Below are positions 1 to 11,767 of a stretch of 24,406 nt of DNA, piece after piece (within the stretch, counting starts at the first letter, position 1; each line of letters starts with the position of its first letter). The position numbers were made by a program, and so were the translations under genes. Below the pieces are notes generated by a model. That model saw only the letters and a program-made list of their open reading frames with translations. It had not been told where the DNA came from and did not search any database. The stretch is from contig MU130715.1 of NCBI GenBank assembly GCA_015039465.1, positions 1 to 24,406 of the forward strand. Reading direction: 5' to 3'. The DNA comes from Phlegmacium glaucopus. Lineage: Eukaryota; Basidiomycota; Agaricomycetes; Agaricales; Cortinariaceae.

Positions 1-222
1 TGGCGCAAAGACCACCTTCACAGACGGGAGTTCATCAAACTAGTCGAAGAGTTAATTGCAGCCCAACCTCAATTGCCCAAGTCTTTCCGTGGGGAGAGAC
101 TTACCAGCAAGAAGAAGGAGCAGCAACTAAAACACCTTGTTCCCCGATCTCACAAATTTCAAGCACGGTTCTCCTTGTCACACAGAGCAACAAAGATCAC
201 GGCCTTCAAAGGGAACTACTAA
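1..222 (+). CDS. 3' end of an unidentified ORF (partial at left edge)
   Basis: The first frame is open from the window edge to a TAA at 220-222, giving the last 73 residues of a protein. The peptide is strongly basic and rich in Lys, Arg, Gln and His, with the stretch RREFIKLVEELIAAQ near its start. I do not recognise the family. It could be the tail of a host gene or of a mobile-element protein, or a chance open frame. No intron or domain motif is visible. Confidence is low because only 74 codons are seen. Confidence 0.25.
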   Translation, partial: WRKDHLHRREFIKLVEELIAAQPQLPKSFRGERLTSKKKEQQLKHLVPRSHKFQARFSLSHRATKITAFKGNY

Positions 223-1208
223 CAACCGGTTAACAGAGATGTCAACAGCAGTCGTAGTGGATTCCCAAGTGGTTAATTGCAGCAGGTCTAGCTATCAGCA
301 AGTAATCCACATTCTGGTTCATTGCAAGCACCTGAAAGGTAGTTGACTTATAATAAGGCCAGAAGCGAAGATAAGTCTTCGTTCCCAATTGCCTGGCTAA
401 TCTATCCCAAGTCAGTACAGTCTGTCAAGACAGATACATCAATGAGTCGGACCAAGAAAAGCCGGTCATCCCTATGTAGAAGGCATACTGGACGAGAACA
501 GAATCTCGCGGTCAACCTTCACTAACGGCCATAAGCACTATGATCTATACATGAGTAAAGATACATAACGATTTAGAGCCATTATGAACAGAAGTACTAG
601 TCTTTCCAACAGCTCATAACGAATTTAAATTCATTATGATTGCTTGTTCAGACTTTCCTTTCATGTAGTAGGAAAAGGGGTCTGTTTGGTCATGTTGTGG
701 CCAAATCCCGCGAGGCGTGACAAACAATCCTAAGTACTGCAGAAAATCATGAATCTTTGAAGAAAAACAGTTTTCATACTTACTCTTCCCTGCCCCTATT
801 TCCCTACTCTCTCTACTATACTATTGCCCCAATGGTATTAGTAAACACCTTTCATGTGAGTGCTAAAAGTATACAATTTTGCATTCAATAAAGCCCTCCC
901 TCCCCCCTTCACAACTTTTATAGAGAGGAGAGAGTACATAGGAGAACCATTTTTGATCTGACTTTTGGTTGACAACTTATGTGGAAGGTTAAAGTCACTG
1001 GCAAGCCTTAGATCTAATTCCTAGCTTGGGAAACTACCCACCCTGATAGATTAATCCATTACAAGATCCAGTGATTCAGCAACAGACGACATCGACCTTG
1101 GCTCATAACCGAGGTTCGGTCTTGTTACATGCTCAAATTTGGAAGGAATCATATAAGTTGGGATCAACGTATCCATACACGCATATCAGATTCCCAAACA
1201 TTCAATGT
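223..1208. other. Non-coding stretch downstream of the dioxygenase gene
   Basis: No convincing gene is seen. The small open frames at 137-525 have no family resemblance and no supporting splice sites. The part nearest 1208 should hold the 3' UTR of the dioxygenase gene. Pyrimidine-rich tracts lie around 780-830 and 893-910. The stretch 540-720 is AT-rich with short imperfect repeats (ataacga-type words near 568 and 617), which could be old transposon debris, but no terminal repeat is definable. Confidence 0.4.
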
Positions 1209-2503
1209 TTAAGCAGCGGCCTCAACTGCTGTTGCTCCAGAGAAGTTAGATACACCACTTCCCACCGAGAGTGCGTCGCTGATAACGTCGTTGCTGGATT
1301 CTGCGTCAAGGAACAAGGTATCGTTGTTGGGAAGGCCGAACACAAAGTTGCTGTTAAGCTGCGTGTTCATTTCCCAGTTCTCACCACCGAATGCGTTAAT
1401 GCTATCTTCATCTTCATAGGAAGTGCATCCACCGGCGGCGTATACCATAGGTAAGAAGTGCTCTGGCGTCCTGTAAGATGGCAGTAATAAATTAATACTA
1501 CAAAAGTTGATCGTCAGAAAGAATACTCACGGGTTGCACTTCAAGAAGTGTGGGTGCTTCAGGAGCCTGCATAGTGCGTTACCAAGCCTAGGACCCGAAT
1601 TCCTCACGCAGCTCTCCTTCATGCTTGTCGCAAACTCTGCTGCAAATTTCTCGATGGGCTTGGTTCGAGCAGTCGTATCCTGGTAGAAAATGATGTGGTG
1701 CCAAGAGAGGGTATAGAGGTTGTGGATACCACCACCAGTGCCCATGAGGAGAATCCTCTCCTTGCGAAGAGAACGGAGAGCCTGGCCGATTTTGAGGTGG
1801 AAATGTGGGTCGAAGCGGCCGTTGACTGACATGACGGTCATTGGTGGACAGGTTGTTGAGTCTGGGTACATCCATCGGAGAGGAATCATGACGTCCTGGT
1901 GCCAGATAGCCTAATGAAAAATGGGTGTTAATATTGTTTCCTGTACTCATACACAAACTAACGCACAGTCGGGTTGAGGGAAGCGTTGACTCCATTGTCC
2001 TTAAGCATATCGTGGCACCGAGAAGCAAGAGCAGGACTCGAGTTAATCTTGTATGTCTTATACCAGTCTGCGAAAATGTTTGAGGATAAGATTAAGATGA
2101 ACGGCGCAGTCAAAGGCAACATACCCAAGATCTCGTCTGGAACGAACGCGACGAAATCTTTGTCGGGATTCGGGTTTGAGGACACTACGTATTTGCGTAT
2201 TTGCTTCTATAAACAGACACCTCACGTCTTCAAACATACCGCATTACTCACGCTCAATGGTGTCATAAGGTGTTTCCCAATGCGCCGCTGGCACAATAGA
2301 AGATGATCAATGGTTACTTTATAATAGTATAAATTTAAGCAACACTTACCCATCCAGACGATACCCTGAATCTTCTCCTTCCTTGCGTATACGCCGATCT
2401 TCTTATAGAACTCTGTAGTAGAGGTTTCATCTACCAAGGTGCGGGGTGACCCATGAGAGACGAAGAATGTAGCAAGAGGTTTGGTTGAGTTATTGCCAGC
2501 CAT
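1209..2503 (-). CDS. LigB/DODA-type class III extradiol ring-cleavage dioxygenase
   Basis: My model has six exons: 2503-2350, 2287-2252, 2184-2125, 2067-1967, 1910-1531 and 1470-1209 (TAA at 1211-1209). They join in frame to 330 aa. Enzymes of this family use a non-haem metal to open catechol rings next to the hydroxyls (extradiol). Landmarks match the DODA/YgiD branch: FFVSHGSP (His17), AHWETP (His54), WHQDVMIPLRWMYPD (His121), GTGGGIHNL (His180) and TPEHFLPM (His248), so the conserved histidines expected for metal and substrate binding are present. The family is usually about 260-300 aa; the extra length is mainly a Ser/Ala-rich C-terminal tail of about 30 residues. The start at 2503 is the first ATG before SHGSP; the next in-frame codon upstream of interest is only TTG. 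No signal peptide is visible, so it is probably cytosolic. It is transcribed away from the polyketide synthase across a 1.4-kb shared region, so a role in tailoring an aromatic polyketide is possible. Catabolism of host phenolics is the alternative. Confidence 0.88.
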
Positions 2504-3880
2504 GGGTGTCAAGCGTCCTTCCTACGTCTATGCAACTCTGGTTGACTTGGTATCAGAAATACAGAAACGAGGATAAGAGATACGCTTACCGACTGATGAG
2601 AATTATGTACGACAAGAACGGGCTGCGGTAATTAGCTCTTTAGCGCCGGACATATAGAGGGGCCTGGTGTTATCCCAGGCTGGATGGAGAAGGTGGAGTG
2701 CTGTTTTCTCGGTGGAACAGGAGTGAATGGCAGAGTGTATTGTGAAGCGGGGGTGTTACGGGTGGGGGAGGTTACGGGTGGGGGGTTACGGGTGGGGCTA
2801 AAGCCCAGTTAGAGTCAACAATGTTCATTTGGTCCTGGGTTTGGATGCGCGAATGGAGCGAATGGCTGTGAAGAAGTTGTGAAGCGGTAAACCCGACGCG
2901 ATCAAAGCGGGAACGACTGTCTTCCTGCCGCATTTAGGTCTGTCTAGGGAAGACTAGGGCACTGTAAAGTACTGGTATGTATAGCCAGCATTGTTGAGCT
3001 AACGAAGACAATAAGAGAAGGCGAGAATGCCATATGAGAATTGTTTTTGAGAATTGTTAGACTCGCAGCATCAGTGTAGTAGACGACTATAAAGATTACA
3101 TAATTGATGTGAACGACATGTGAGCTTGCGAACGCGCAAGCCGGAAGCGGACTGGTCACGAGACTAGAGAATTGTATTTGCCGGCGTGCACGAAAAAATC
3201 GGATCATGATGTCTACTTCAACAGAGTTTAGGCACTCTCGGTACAGGAATGGTGAATACTATTTGCAATACTACGGTTAACGCTGAGTACCTTTTGAGTC
3301 CAAATACACGTTCAAATTTGCCGATTGTCTACTGATCCGAATTGTTTTATGCAAGTTTTATGTTCAATTTTTGAATTATCCAAACACCTTATCTTTCATC
3401 TCCTTGTATGACGGTACATACTCTGATTCCTCAGGTATTGAGAGATGACCCCAACCTTGGGCCAAGCAATTTGTTATGCCTACGATTTTTGGAAAAAAGG
3501 ATCTTCCTGGAGATTACATAAGTGACAGAGACAAGGTTACATCGTGCTTGGAAGTGTCTTGTAGCGAGTGTTGTGATGCTGACATTCTTCAAGCGGAGGG
3601 ATGCTCTCAATTCTAATTTGCTGCATGGCGAGCTTATATGTGAATTATCTGATCTTCCGGCCTTGCTTCACTCTTTGATGGACGTATTGACAGCGCAACC
3701 CCACCTCTATGTCCTGAAAATGTCCGAGCCTGTCACCCATCTGTTGTAGCAACTACTATCTAAGGGAGTAACGTCTGTATTCAACTCGGTGTTTCCAGTG
3801 GCGTGGTCGAAATACAAAAGGGCAGAAATTTAGCTCAGTTGGAATACTTCGAACTCCTCGTTCACAATCTGGCAGAGGCA
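2504..3880. promoter_or_regulatory. Divergent intergenic region between dioxygenase and polyketide synthase
   Basis: The two genes start at 2503 (-) and 3881 (+) and are read outwards, so this 1.4-kb stretch must hold both promoters and 5' UTRs. The open frames at 2944-3207 and 3522-3749 lack any family resemblance and begin at poor or non-ATG codons, so I read them as chance. The one conspicuous element is the G-rich triple repeat at 2755-2797. I cannot name a TATA box with confidence. Confidence 0.5.
2755..2797. repeat. Three direct copies of GTTACGGGTGGGG
   Basis: Perfect 13-mers lie at 2755-2767, 2771-2783 and 2785-2797, spaced 16 and 14 nt apart, in the upstream region of the dioxygenase gene about 250 bp before its ATG. 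Clustered short G-rich direct repeats of this kind can be binding sites for a zinc-finger regulator, or simply a small minisatellite. The sequence shows only the repetition. Confidence 0.75.
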
Positions 3881-6800
3881 ATGGCGTCTCCTACAACTAT
3901 AAACATTCCTGTCTTCGCAGGACAAGGCACTCAAGCCGCCAAGTCTCTTGCTTCACGCCAACAAGCTCGTAATGACGCTTCCGGTGTATTGGGATCGCTC
4001 CTCCTCAAGACTTGCTATGAAGCATTTCAACAGGAGCTCTCTTCCCTGCAACCGACCGAGCTCGCTGGAATCAACCTCGACCCTGCCGATTTCCCTGACC
4101 CCGAATCACTTCTTAGTCTACCAACGAATCGATACGACAATAACTCTGTGATATCAGGGACGACACTCTTCCTTATCCAATCTCTTCGTTATCTGGCATA
4201 TGTTGAGTCCACCGCATCAACCACCGACTCACTTACCCCCTTTACCGACATCTTAACCACGAATGTCAACCTCCAAGTTGGAATTGCTGGGTTTTCATCT
4301 GGAGTTCTCACCGCTTCTCTCGTAGCGTCGTCTCAGACAGCACTTGCATACCTCACCCACGCCGTAGAACTTTATCGACTCGCAATCTGGATAGGAGTGC
4401 GATCTCAACAGTACCGAGTCGCTGCTTTAGAATCGTCAAACGTTGCTATGAAATGGCACGGAGAACCATGGAGTCAAGTCGTTATTGGCCTGAGCAGCGC
4501 AACAGTATCCGACTACATTTCCAAGTACCACGAAGATGTGCGTTGTGTTTCTAATCGTAATTGTTTTCTCGCTCATGTCGCATCTTTTTTATAGCATCCA
4601 GACAGAGATGTCGTGGCCTTGACTGCTGTCACAGATGAAGCTTGCATAACAGTTTCTGCCCGGCCTGACAATCTCGCATCTTTTTTGACGACATTACCCG
4701 ATACCGCCCAAATCTACAAAACCGATATAGACAGCCTCTATCACACGATCACTCACGAGAATGGCGTCAAACTTCAGGTCCTCCTTGATATAGATCGTCG
4801 TCACATCCGCGTCCCTGATTTGAAGGCACCCCTGCGAAACACCTTTACCGGCGAAATAGTGGATCTCTCCGGTTGCGCGCCGCTGGCTGGGTTGATCCTC
4901 GATATGATCCTGACGCAACCTGTCAATTGGCACAAAGTTACGGCATCCGTAGTGTCCACTGTTCCTCAAGGTGCTGCGACCAACCTCATCCAGTTTGGCC
5001 CTGGTACTGGACTGGCACGGCCTATGACAAGAGCCTTTGGAGAGCGTGCTGTTATAACTACCAACGCAATGATGAACGAAGGACCTACCAATAAGGCCTC
5101 CCAAGAAGCCATCGCCGTCGTTGGAATGGCAGTTAACATGCCTGGAGCTCCGAACGCTGAAAAGTTATGGGAGCTCCTCGAGCAGGGCATTAACACTATC
5201 TCTGAGGTCTGTTTCACGCTTCGTCACTAAAAGGATGAGGCTCTTAATAAATTCATATACTCAGATCCCTTCGAGACGCTTTAACGTATCTGCGTACAAT
5301 AACCCCAAGGATCCGAAGTCTGCACGCGCCATGAAGGCTCATACTGGTAACTTCATGGAAGACCCAAGCCTTTTCGACAACAAGTTTTTCCGCATCTCTC
5401 CGCGCGAAGCAAAGAGTATGGATCCCCAACAAAGGATAGTCTTGCAAACCGCATACGAGGCACTTGAAGATGCGGGCTATGTTCCTAATGCAACGCCAAC
5501 TTTCCAACAAGATACTCTTGGCTGCTACATCGGTGTGGCCACAGACGACTACGTGCAGAATTTAAGAAACTCTATAGATGTTTATTATAGCACTGGTATG
5601 TCTCTATCTCTTTCCTAACGATTTTTTTCGCTAAATTCTTGTTCATTGTCGGGTAGGCACACTGAGAGCGTTCTTGAGCGGACGAATCTCGTATACAATG
5701 AAGCTTAGCGGGCCCTCCATAGTTACGGACACAGCATGCTCTTCTTCTCTTGTCACAATTTATCAAGCTTGCCGGGCTTTACGAAACGGTGACTGCACTG
5801 CCGCCATGGCTGGCGGTGTCAATGTCATCACCAGTCCAGATGTACGTTATTCCTGACGACTTTGGTGATTACATTTCACTGACAAACGTCCTGAAGATGA
5901 TGATTGGGTTAGATAGAGGACACTTCCTCAGTCCTACTGGTCAATGCAAGGCGTTCGACGCATCCGCGGATGGATATTCTCGCAGCGAAGGATGTGGTAT
6001 TTTCGTCCTCAAGAAACTCTCCGATGCAATCAAAGAGAACGACAAAATCCTTGGAGTTATCCGTGGTGTCGAGATCAACCAATCGGGCAACGCACATTCG
6101 ATTACCCATCCCCATGCTCCTACACAAATGGCGCTCTTTGATAACATCCTGAAGCGCACTGGCGTCGATCCTAGTTCCATCAACGTTGTGGAGGCACATG
6201 GAACCGGCACGCAGGCAGGTGACACAAATGAGCTAGAGAGTATTAGAGGCGCATTTGCTGTCAAGCGCTCTGCAGAGAACCCACTTCATATAACCACGGT
6301 GAAAGCCAACATCGGTCATCTTGAGGCTGCCTCCGGAGCCGCCAGTCTTGCTAAACTCCTTCTCATGCTCCGACACAAGACCATCCCCCGCCTCATCTCG
6401 TTGAAGAACCTTAACCCCCGTATTGCGCCGCTTGAATCAGACAATACTGTTCTTGATCGTAACAACACATTTTGGTCACCAGCACGTGAGGGCAAGCCTC
6501 GCATGGCAATGCTCAACAACTTCGGCGCAGCTGGGTCTAATGCCGCCCTCTTATTGGAGGAATTTGCAAAGTCGACACAGAAAGAACGAGAGTCTGTTCC
6601 ATTTTTGTTTGGCTTATCAGCGAAGGATCAAGTTGCTGCCACTAAACTTAGAGATGTTTATGTCGCATTCTTGGAGGATCCACGAAACAAGGATACCAAC
6701 CTTCTCAACACCGCTTACACTTCAACCGCTCGTAGACAAATTTATGACTATCGTCTTGCCGTGACTGCGTCTACTCAGGAAGAGCTTGTTGAGAAATTGC

Positions 6801-9800
6801 GGGCAGCAACCATCCAGCAGGTGAAGACAATCGATTCCAACAAGGCCATTTTCGTCTTCTCTGGTCAAGGTGGCCAATACCTTAGCATGGGCAAAGCGCT
6901 TTACGCATCCACCTCGTTGTTTAAGAAACACGTCGATGTCTGCGATGAACTCCTCGTCAAAATGGGATTCCCCGGAGTTTTGCCAATCATCACTGCGGAG
7001 GGCGACTCCAGCAATTTGACCAAAACTGAGGAATTGGAGGCATATCAAGCTGCCCTATTTGCGTTGGAATATTCGCTTGCACAATTGTGGTTATCTTGGG
7101 GATTAGAACCAGCTGCTGTCGTTGGTCATAGGTAAGTTTTCAAAGCCAACAAGTGCGAAATCTGAAGTAACTGAAAAATGTCTGCAGTGTTGGCGAATAT
7201 GCCGCCCTAGTTATTGCAGGTGTTTTGAAATTGAAGAGTGCGCTTTTCATTGTGGCCTCGCGTGTTCGTTTCATGGTCCAGAAATGTGCCACCGACGCAA
7301 CTGGTATGATGGCCGTCAACTTAGGTCCCAGTGATATACAGAATGCTTTGCGTTCTTCTCCTTCATTTGCCAATCTCTCGATCTCCTGCTTCAATAGTGC
7401 CACTGACAGTGTGGTCGGTGGTCCCCTTAAGGACCTGGAAGCGTTTAAAGCACACCTCGATTCCGAAGTCCGATGCAAGAATGTTATCTTGAAGGTACCT
7501 TATGCCTACCACACCGATGCTATGCTTCCCCTATCCTCTGATCTGACGGCAGTAGCAGAGAAGGTCAAGCTTCGACCTCCCAAGATTCCGATCGTCTCGA
7601 ATGTGACTGGTACCGTAGTCTATCCTGGCGATTCTGAGTTTTTCACGGCGGATTACTTCACACGTCATTGCGTCCAGCCCGTTCAATTCACCGAAGGACT
7701 TGAAGCGCTCATAAAAGATCCTGCGCTTTCCGCCATTAACTGTTGGATAGAAATTGGACCACATCCCACAACACTGCCGATGATAAAGGCGAATACCACG
7801 GTTTCTGCCAAGAACCCTCTCCTTGGAGCATCTATCCGCATGAAACAAGATCCTTGGGCCACAATAACGACCTCTTTAGCAGCGATGTATACCGCTGGCA
7901 TGCCTCTGAAGTGGCGCAACGTATATGAACATTTGGATCCAATTTGTTCAGATCTTCCCTCGTATCCTTTCGAAAAAACCAGTTTCTGGGTCGATTTCGA
8001 AGAGGGGGGTCAAGTTGCAGCACCCATCGAGTCAGCTCAACATCAGCCGGCTGACGTCATCACTGAATTCTCCCTAATTGGTTCATGGGTCCAACGGCCA
8101 ACGACGGAGAATGGAAAGGTTGGCCTCTTTGAATGTCCTCTTGAACTCCTGGCGCCATTCATCACTGGCCATAAAGTTGGCGAACACCCGCTCTGCCCAG
8201 CATCAGTTTACCATGAGCTTGCCCTCGCAGGTGCCCGACTCACGAGTAACTATCTGGACATTAAACGTGATGACGACGTTATCCTTCTTCGATCCATCGA
8301 CTATGCTAAGCCCCTCATTTACGGCGAGAACGATAATCGTATAGTTTGCACTAGGATCACACACACCAACAACGATAGCGGGTCATTCACTGTGGCGTCA
8401 CGTTCTCCAAGCTCTTCCGACGAAACTGTGCATTGTTTCGGTCAGTTCTCATACCAGAGCACTGCTAAGACCGCGAAGAAGCTCCAGTACTATCAGCCCA
8501 TCCTGCTTAGAGAGGTCTCCACTATCACAACACATCCAGACTCAGAATCTATCTCCACACGCACCATTTATGAGTTGATTTTCCCAGCCGTCGTTGAATA
8601 CTCCAAGAAGTACCAAACCATCAAGTCAATAACTATCCACCCCAACGGACATGAAGCCTACGCATTTGTCCAAGTGCCTTACCATCTGACGCCAGGCAAA
8701 TTCGTGTACCACCCTGTCTGGATGGACACCATGCTTCATGTCGCAGGTTTCATTGCGAACATGCAGGGTAGTTCTGGTGATGCATTCATATGCAGTCAGG
8801 TGGACTCGGTCAAGGTCGTTCCTGACGTATTGGACCTCGATAAACCATTTGGTGTGTACGTACGGAATGCTTGGGTTCCGGAGGACGGGGTCGTAATTGC
8901 AGAGGCGTATGCATTCACACTGGGTTCCCCGCAAATCATCGTGGCGCACTTCAAACGGATGCACTTCCGTAAAGTTCGTCTTGCTAGCTTCAAACGTGTG
9001 CTTGGAAAGCCCACAGCGCGTGTAACGGAAAAGCCAACGTCGTCAAAAACCACTTCCAGTTCGTCGACTGCATCCAAAGCACCAATTGTGTCGGTGCCTA
9101 AGACCGGTCAGGTACCTTTGCAGAGCGAGAATGTCGTCCGCTCTAATATCCTCTCCATCATCGCCGAAACGTGCGACATCCCACCCTCTTCCCTGAAGTT
9201 GTCAGCAGACCTTGTCGAGCTAGGCGTCGACTCCCTGATGAGTATCGAAATCTTCGGCAAACTTCAGTCGTCGTTCCCAGATAGCAATCTCGACGCCTAC
9301 ACACTTTCAAGCTTCCATACACCTGGCGAGATCATAGCCCATGTTGCTTCAAAACAGCCATCAGGCGTTTTGCTGGTGGAATCTCGCCTTCCAGACTCTT
9401 CGGGCGAGTTTGTTGACCCAGATGCGACTCAAGTAGCTAGTGTAGCTGGTGACGACGAAGTCGACGTGAAGGGGATCATGGCATCTGTTTTGGGCGGAGA
9501 AGTCAAGGATATGAAGGACGACATCGAGCTTGAAGATCTCGGCTTGGATTCGCTCACTTCGATTGAGGCACTCCATGTCCTCTCAAGCGAGCTTTCATTG
9601 GAGCTTCCTCAGAATCTTTTCACCCTCCACACCACGATGCGTGCCATTCAAGAGTTCATCGACGACCTCAAAAACAAGAAGAAGCCTAGTAAAGCGAAGT
9701 TGGTCGCACTTTCCGAGCCTCAGCCTGCTACGCCTCTTCTGTCTCTTGGTTCCCTTCCCGTCCCTATACAAAGCACACCCGGCTCCCAGAAAGCGCCTTT

Positions 9801-10609
9801 GTTTCTGATTCATGACGGTAGTGGCTTGGTAAATTACTATCAGTCCATCTCTTCCCTTGACCGTGACGTTTGGGGAATATATAACCCGAAATTCTCCACG
9901 GGTGAAGAGTGGAAGGATTTAAAGTCGATGGCCTCTGAATATGCTGCATTGGTGCGCAAGACGTCTTCTGGTCCGGTTATCATTGGAGGTGAGTAGATTT
10001 TAAGTTTGGTCTTGATCTAATCGTTTACTCAATTAATATCTTAAATGCAGGATGGTCTTTTGGTGGGGTGGTTGCATTCGAAGCTGCTCGTCAGCTACTT
10101 GCGGAAGGTCGGGAAGTCCAAGGCGTACTCCTAATCGATTCGCCATGCCCTGTTAATCATGTTCCATTATCTGAATCACTGATTGAGACGGTCGTCAGTT
10201 CTAGCTCGCCGTCCTCGAAATCCGAGATCTCCAAGTTGATCAAGAAACAATTCCAGCTCAATTCTCACATGCTCGGACTTTACGATCCTCTAGCAGGCGG
10301 AGGTCGTTATCCCAAACTCGCGATTCTAAGGTCGAGTGAAGGTTTGAAAGCACAAGGAGTATCTATCCCAGTCTGGCTTGCGGATCGTACTGACCCACGT
10401 CAAGTCATTGCGGAGTGGGAGTCATTAGTGGCCGCAACCGTCAAGTCATGGGATATTCCTGGTAACCATTTCGAGCCCTTCGCAACAGCAAATGTGAGTT
10501 ACCCATTGTCCTTTATTGTTTGTTTCGGTAGTCTGACCCTTCTCCTTAGATTGGGGGAGTATCACGTTCTATGCTAGAGGGATGTGAGTACCTGGGCGGA
10601 GCCTCATGA
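3881..10609 (+). CDS. Non-reducing polyketide synthase SAT-KS-MAT-PT-ACP-ACP-TE (orsellinic acid synthase-like)
   Basis: Eight exons join in frame to 2107 aa: 3881-4537, 4595-5206, 5265-5595, 5657-5841, 5897-7131, 7188-9988, 10051-10493 and 10550-10609. Introns are 54-62 nt. The start is the first in-frame ATG (3881) in a good context. Domains: SAT about 5-365, with GFSSG where the usual nucleophile motif is GxCxG (Ser139); KS about 390-815, with DTACSSS (Cys561), EAHGTGT (His696) and NIGHLE (His736); MAT about 912-1230, with GHSVGE (Ser1007) and [11 protein letters not shown] about 1303-1606, with His1335 before PLCPAS and Asp1520 in the HPVWMD segment; ACP1 GVDSL (Ser1689); ACP2 GLDSL (Ser1795); TE from about 1876, with GGWSFGG (Ser1943) and GNHFEP (His2080). 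A Ser/Thr-rich linker separates PT from ACP1. There are no reducing domains and no C-methyltransferase, so an unmethylated aromatic tetraketide such as orsellinic acid is the likely product. That inference rests on architecture, not on a test. The protein is a cytosolic megasynthase. Confidence 0.95.
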
Positions 10610-11569
10610 ATGAATACAAGGGTTTTATGCAACGGAATCAACATACATCGACATTGCAAGCAATCATGGGAATCTTCGTGCATCTTCTAGAAGGCCACCA
10701 TCCGTTCACACAGCCAGCAACCAACACATTGTATCATCGAGTTTAGATTACATAGATTTCTTTTTTCTTAAAAAAAAGTTAAAAAATTAAAGGAGCAATC
10801 ATGGGGATATCTTGTATTTATATTCATCGGTCAATATATATAACATTGGACGAGTGGATTCAGACCAAATTCTTCCCGAGTCGGTACTTCAAAAAAGTTT
10901 AATTGTATTCGCCAGAGAATTGCTTGGCAGTACATATTTGTGTGACAAAGGAATTTTTAATTTATCAGCCTGGTGCAGCTCACGATTCCTCAGATTCTGC
11001 CTGCAGCCGAATAGCGAAGTTGTTGGAGACGAGATCGATCTTATGATTGATCCCCGATCAGTGCCTATGTAAGTAATAGGGTGCTAAAAGTGGGGTTCTC
11101 GTCCCAGCACCACCTAGCACCCTCTAGCACCACCCCATCCGTCCTGTACTTCACGATCACGATAAGCCATTGTCACCGAAACAAGAAGATAAGTGATATT
11201 TCAGGAGATGGAGAGCAAGGCATCATAACAGGGCGGGGAATTTCGGTGGCTAATGCTAATCTGCCAATGGGATGGTTACGGTTGGCTTTTGATCCTTTGG
11301 ACTCAAAAAAGTCCAACTATCACAGAGGCATATGGGGAGTGACCGAAAAGACCGAGCTTGGTGAAATTTAACCAATGATTTGACATCAGGAACTTTGAAA
11401 GACCCTAAAGAAAACGGGCCACCTTTGCAAACGCGTTCCCCACCCATTCCTGTTATGTTAGGTGCAATACATGCTGTTATTTCAAGCCATACTCTCCGTC
11501 CTCATTTCCTCCTTCCAACCGCGACATATTTTATTCCATATTTTTTATTTTTTTGTCAACCTAGCAATG

Positions 11570-11611
11570 TGATGTCGATATGGGATTGTGCTAAATCTCA
11601 TATCGACATCA
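11570..11611. repeat. Hairpin, 17-bp stem with one mismatch
   Basis: TGATGTCGATATG at 11570-11582 is the reverse complement of CATATCGACATCA at 11599-11611. The arms continue inward for three more pairs after one mismatch, leaving an 8-nt loop. There is no adjoining T-run or gene start that would make it a terminator. It may be a transposon footprint or a structural element. Confidence 0.7.
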
Positions 11612-11723
11612 TGCTTACCCGTGGTTCATTTTTTTTTACCCATTCCCTGACCCCAGCTTCCTTTGAAATTGACTTGCCCTGTCATACTTTATTCCTGCCT
11701 CTATCGAGGAAGATTAAATCCAT

Positions 11724-11767
11724 AGTGGCACAGGGCGGCCACCGATGGATGGCCAGCCTGTGCCACT
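11724..11767. repeat. Compound hairpin, 11-bp perfect outer stem plus GGCCA/TGGCC inner stem
   Basis: AGTGGCACAGG (11724-11734) pairs perfectly with CCTGTGCCACT (11757-11767). Inside, GGCCACC pairs with GGATGGCC apart from one bulge, around a GAT loop. The 44-nt palindrome is GC-rich and would be very stable as RNA or as cruciform DNA. It could be the paired ends of a very small MITE or an RNA structure in a 3' UTR. Nothing in the sequence decides between these. Confidence 0.7.

Noticed and set aside
833..841. TGGTATTAG, reminiscent of a copia-type primer binding site after a possible LTR
   Set aside because: Only nine bases match, no LTR pair can be defined and no polyprotein follows, so a chance match is more likely.
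2944..3207. Minus-strand open frame of 87 codons between dioxygenase and PKS
   Set aside because: It has no family resemblance or splice support and lies in the shared promoter region.
3522..3749. Plus-strand open frame just upstream of the PKS
   Set aside because: It begins with GTG, is short, has no recognisable domain, and does not join the PKS in frame through a credible intron.
3803..3880. In-frame extension of the PKS upstream of 3881
   Set aside because: The open frame upstream begins at GTG. The first ATG, at 3881, directly precedes the SAT domain and is in a good context.
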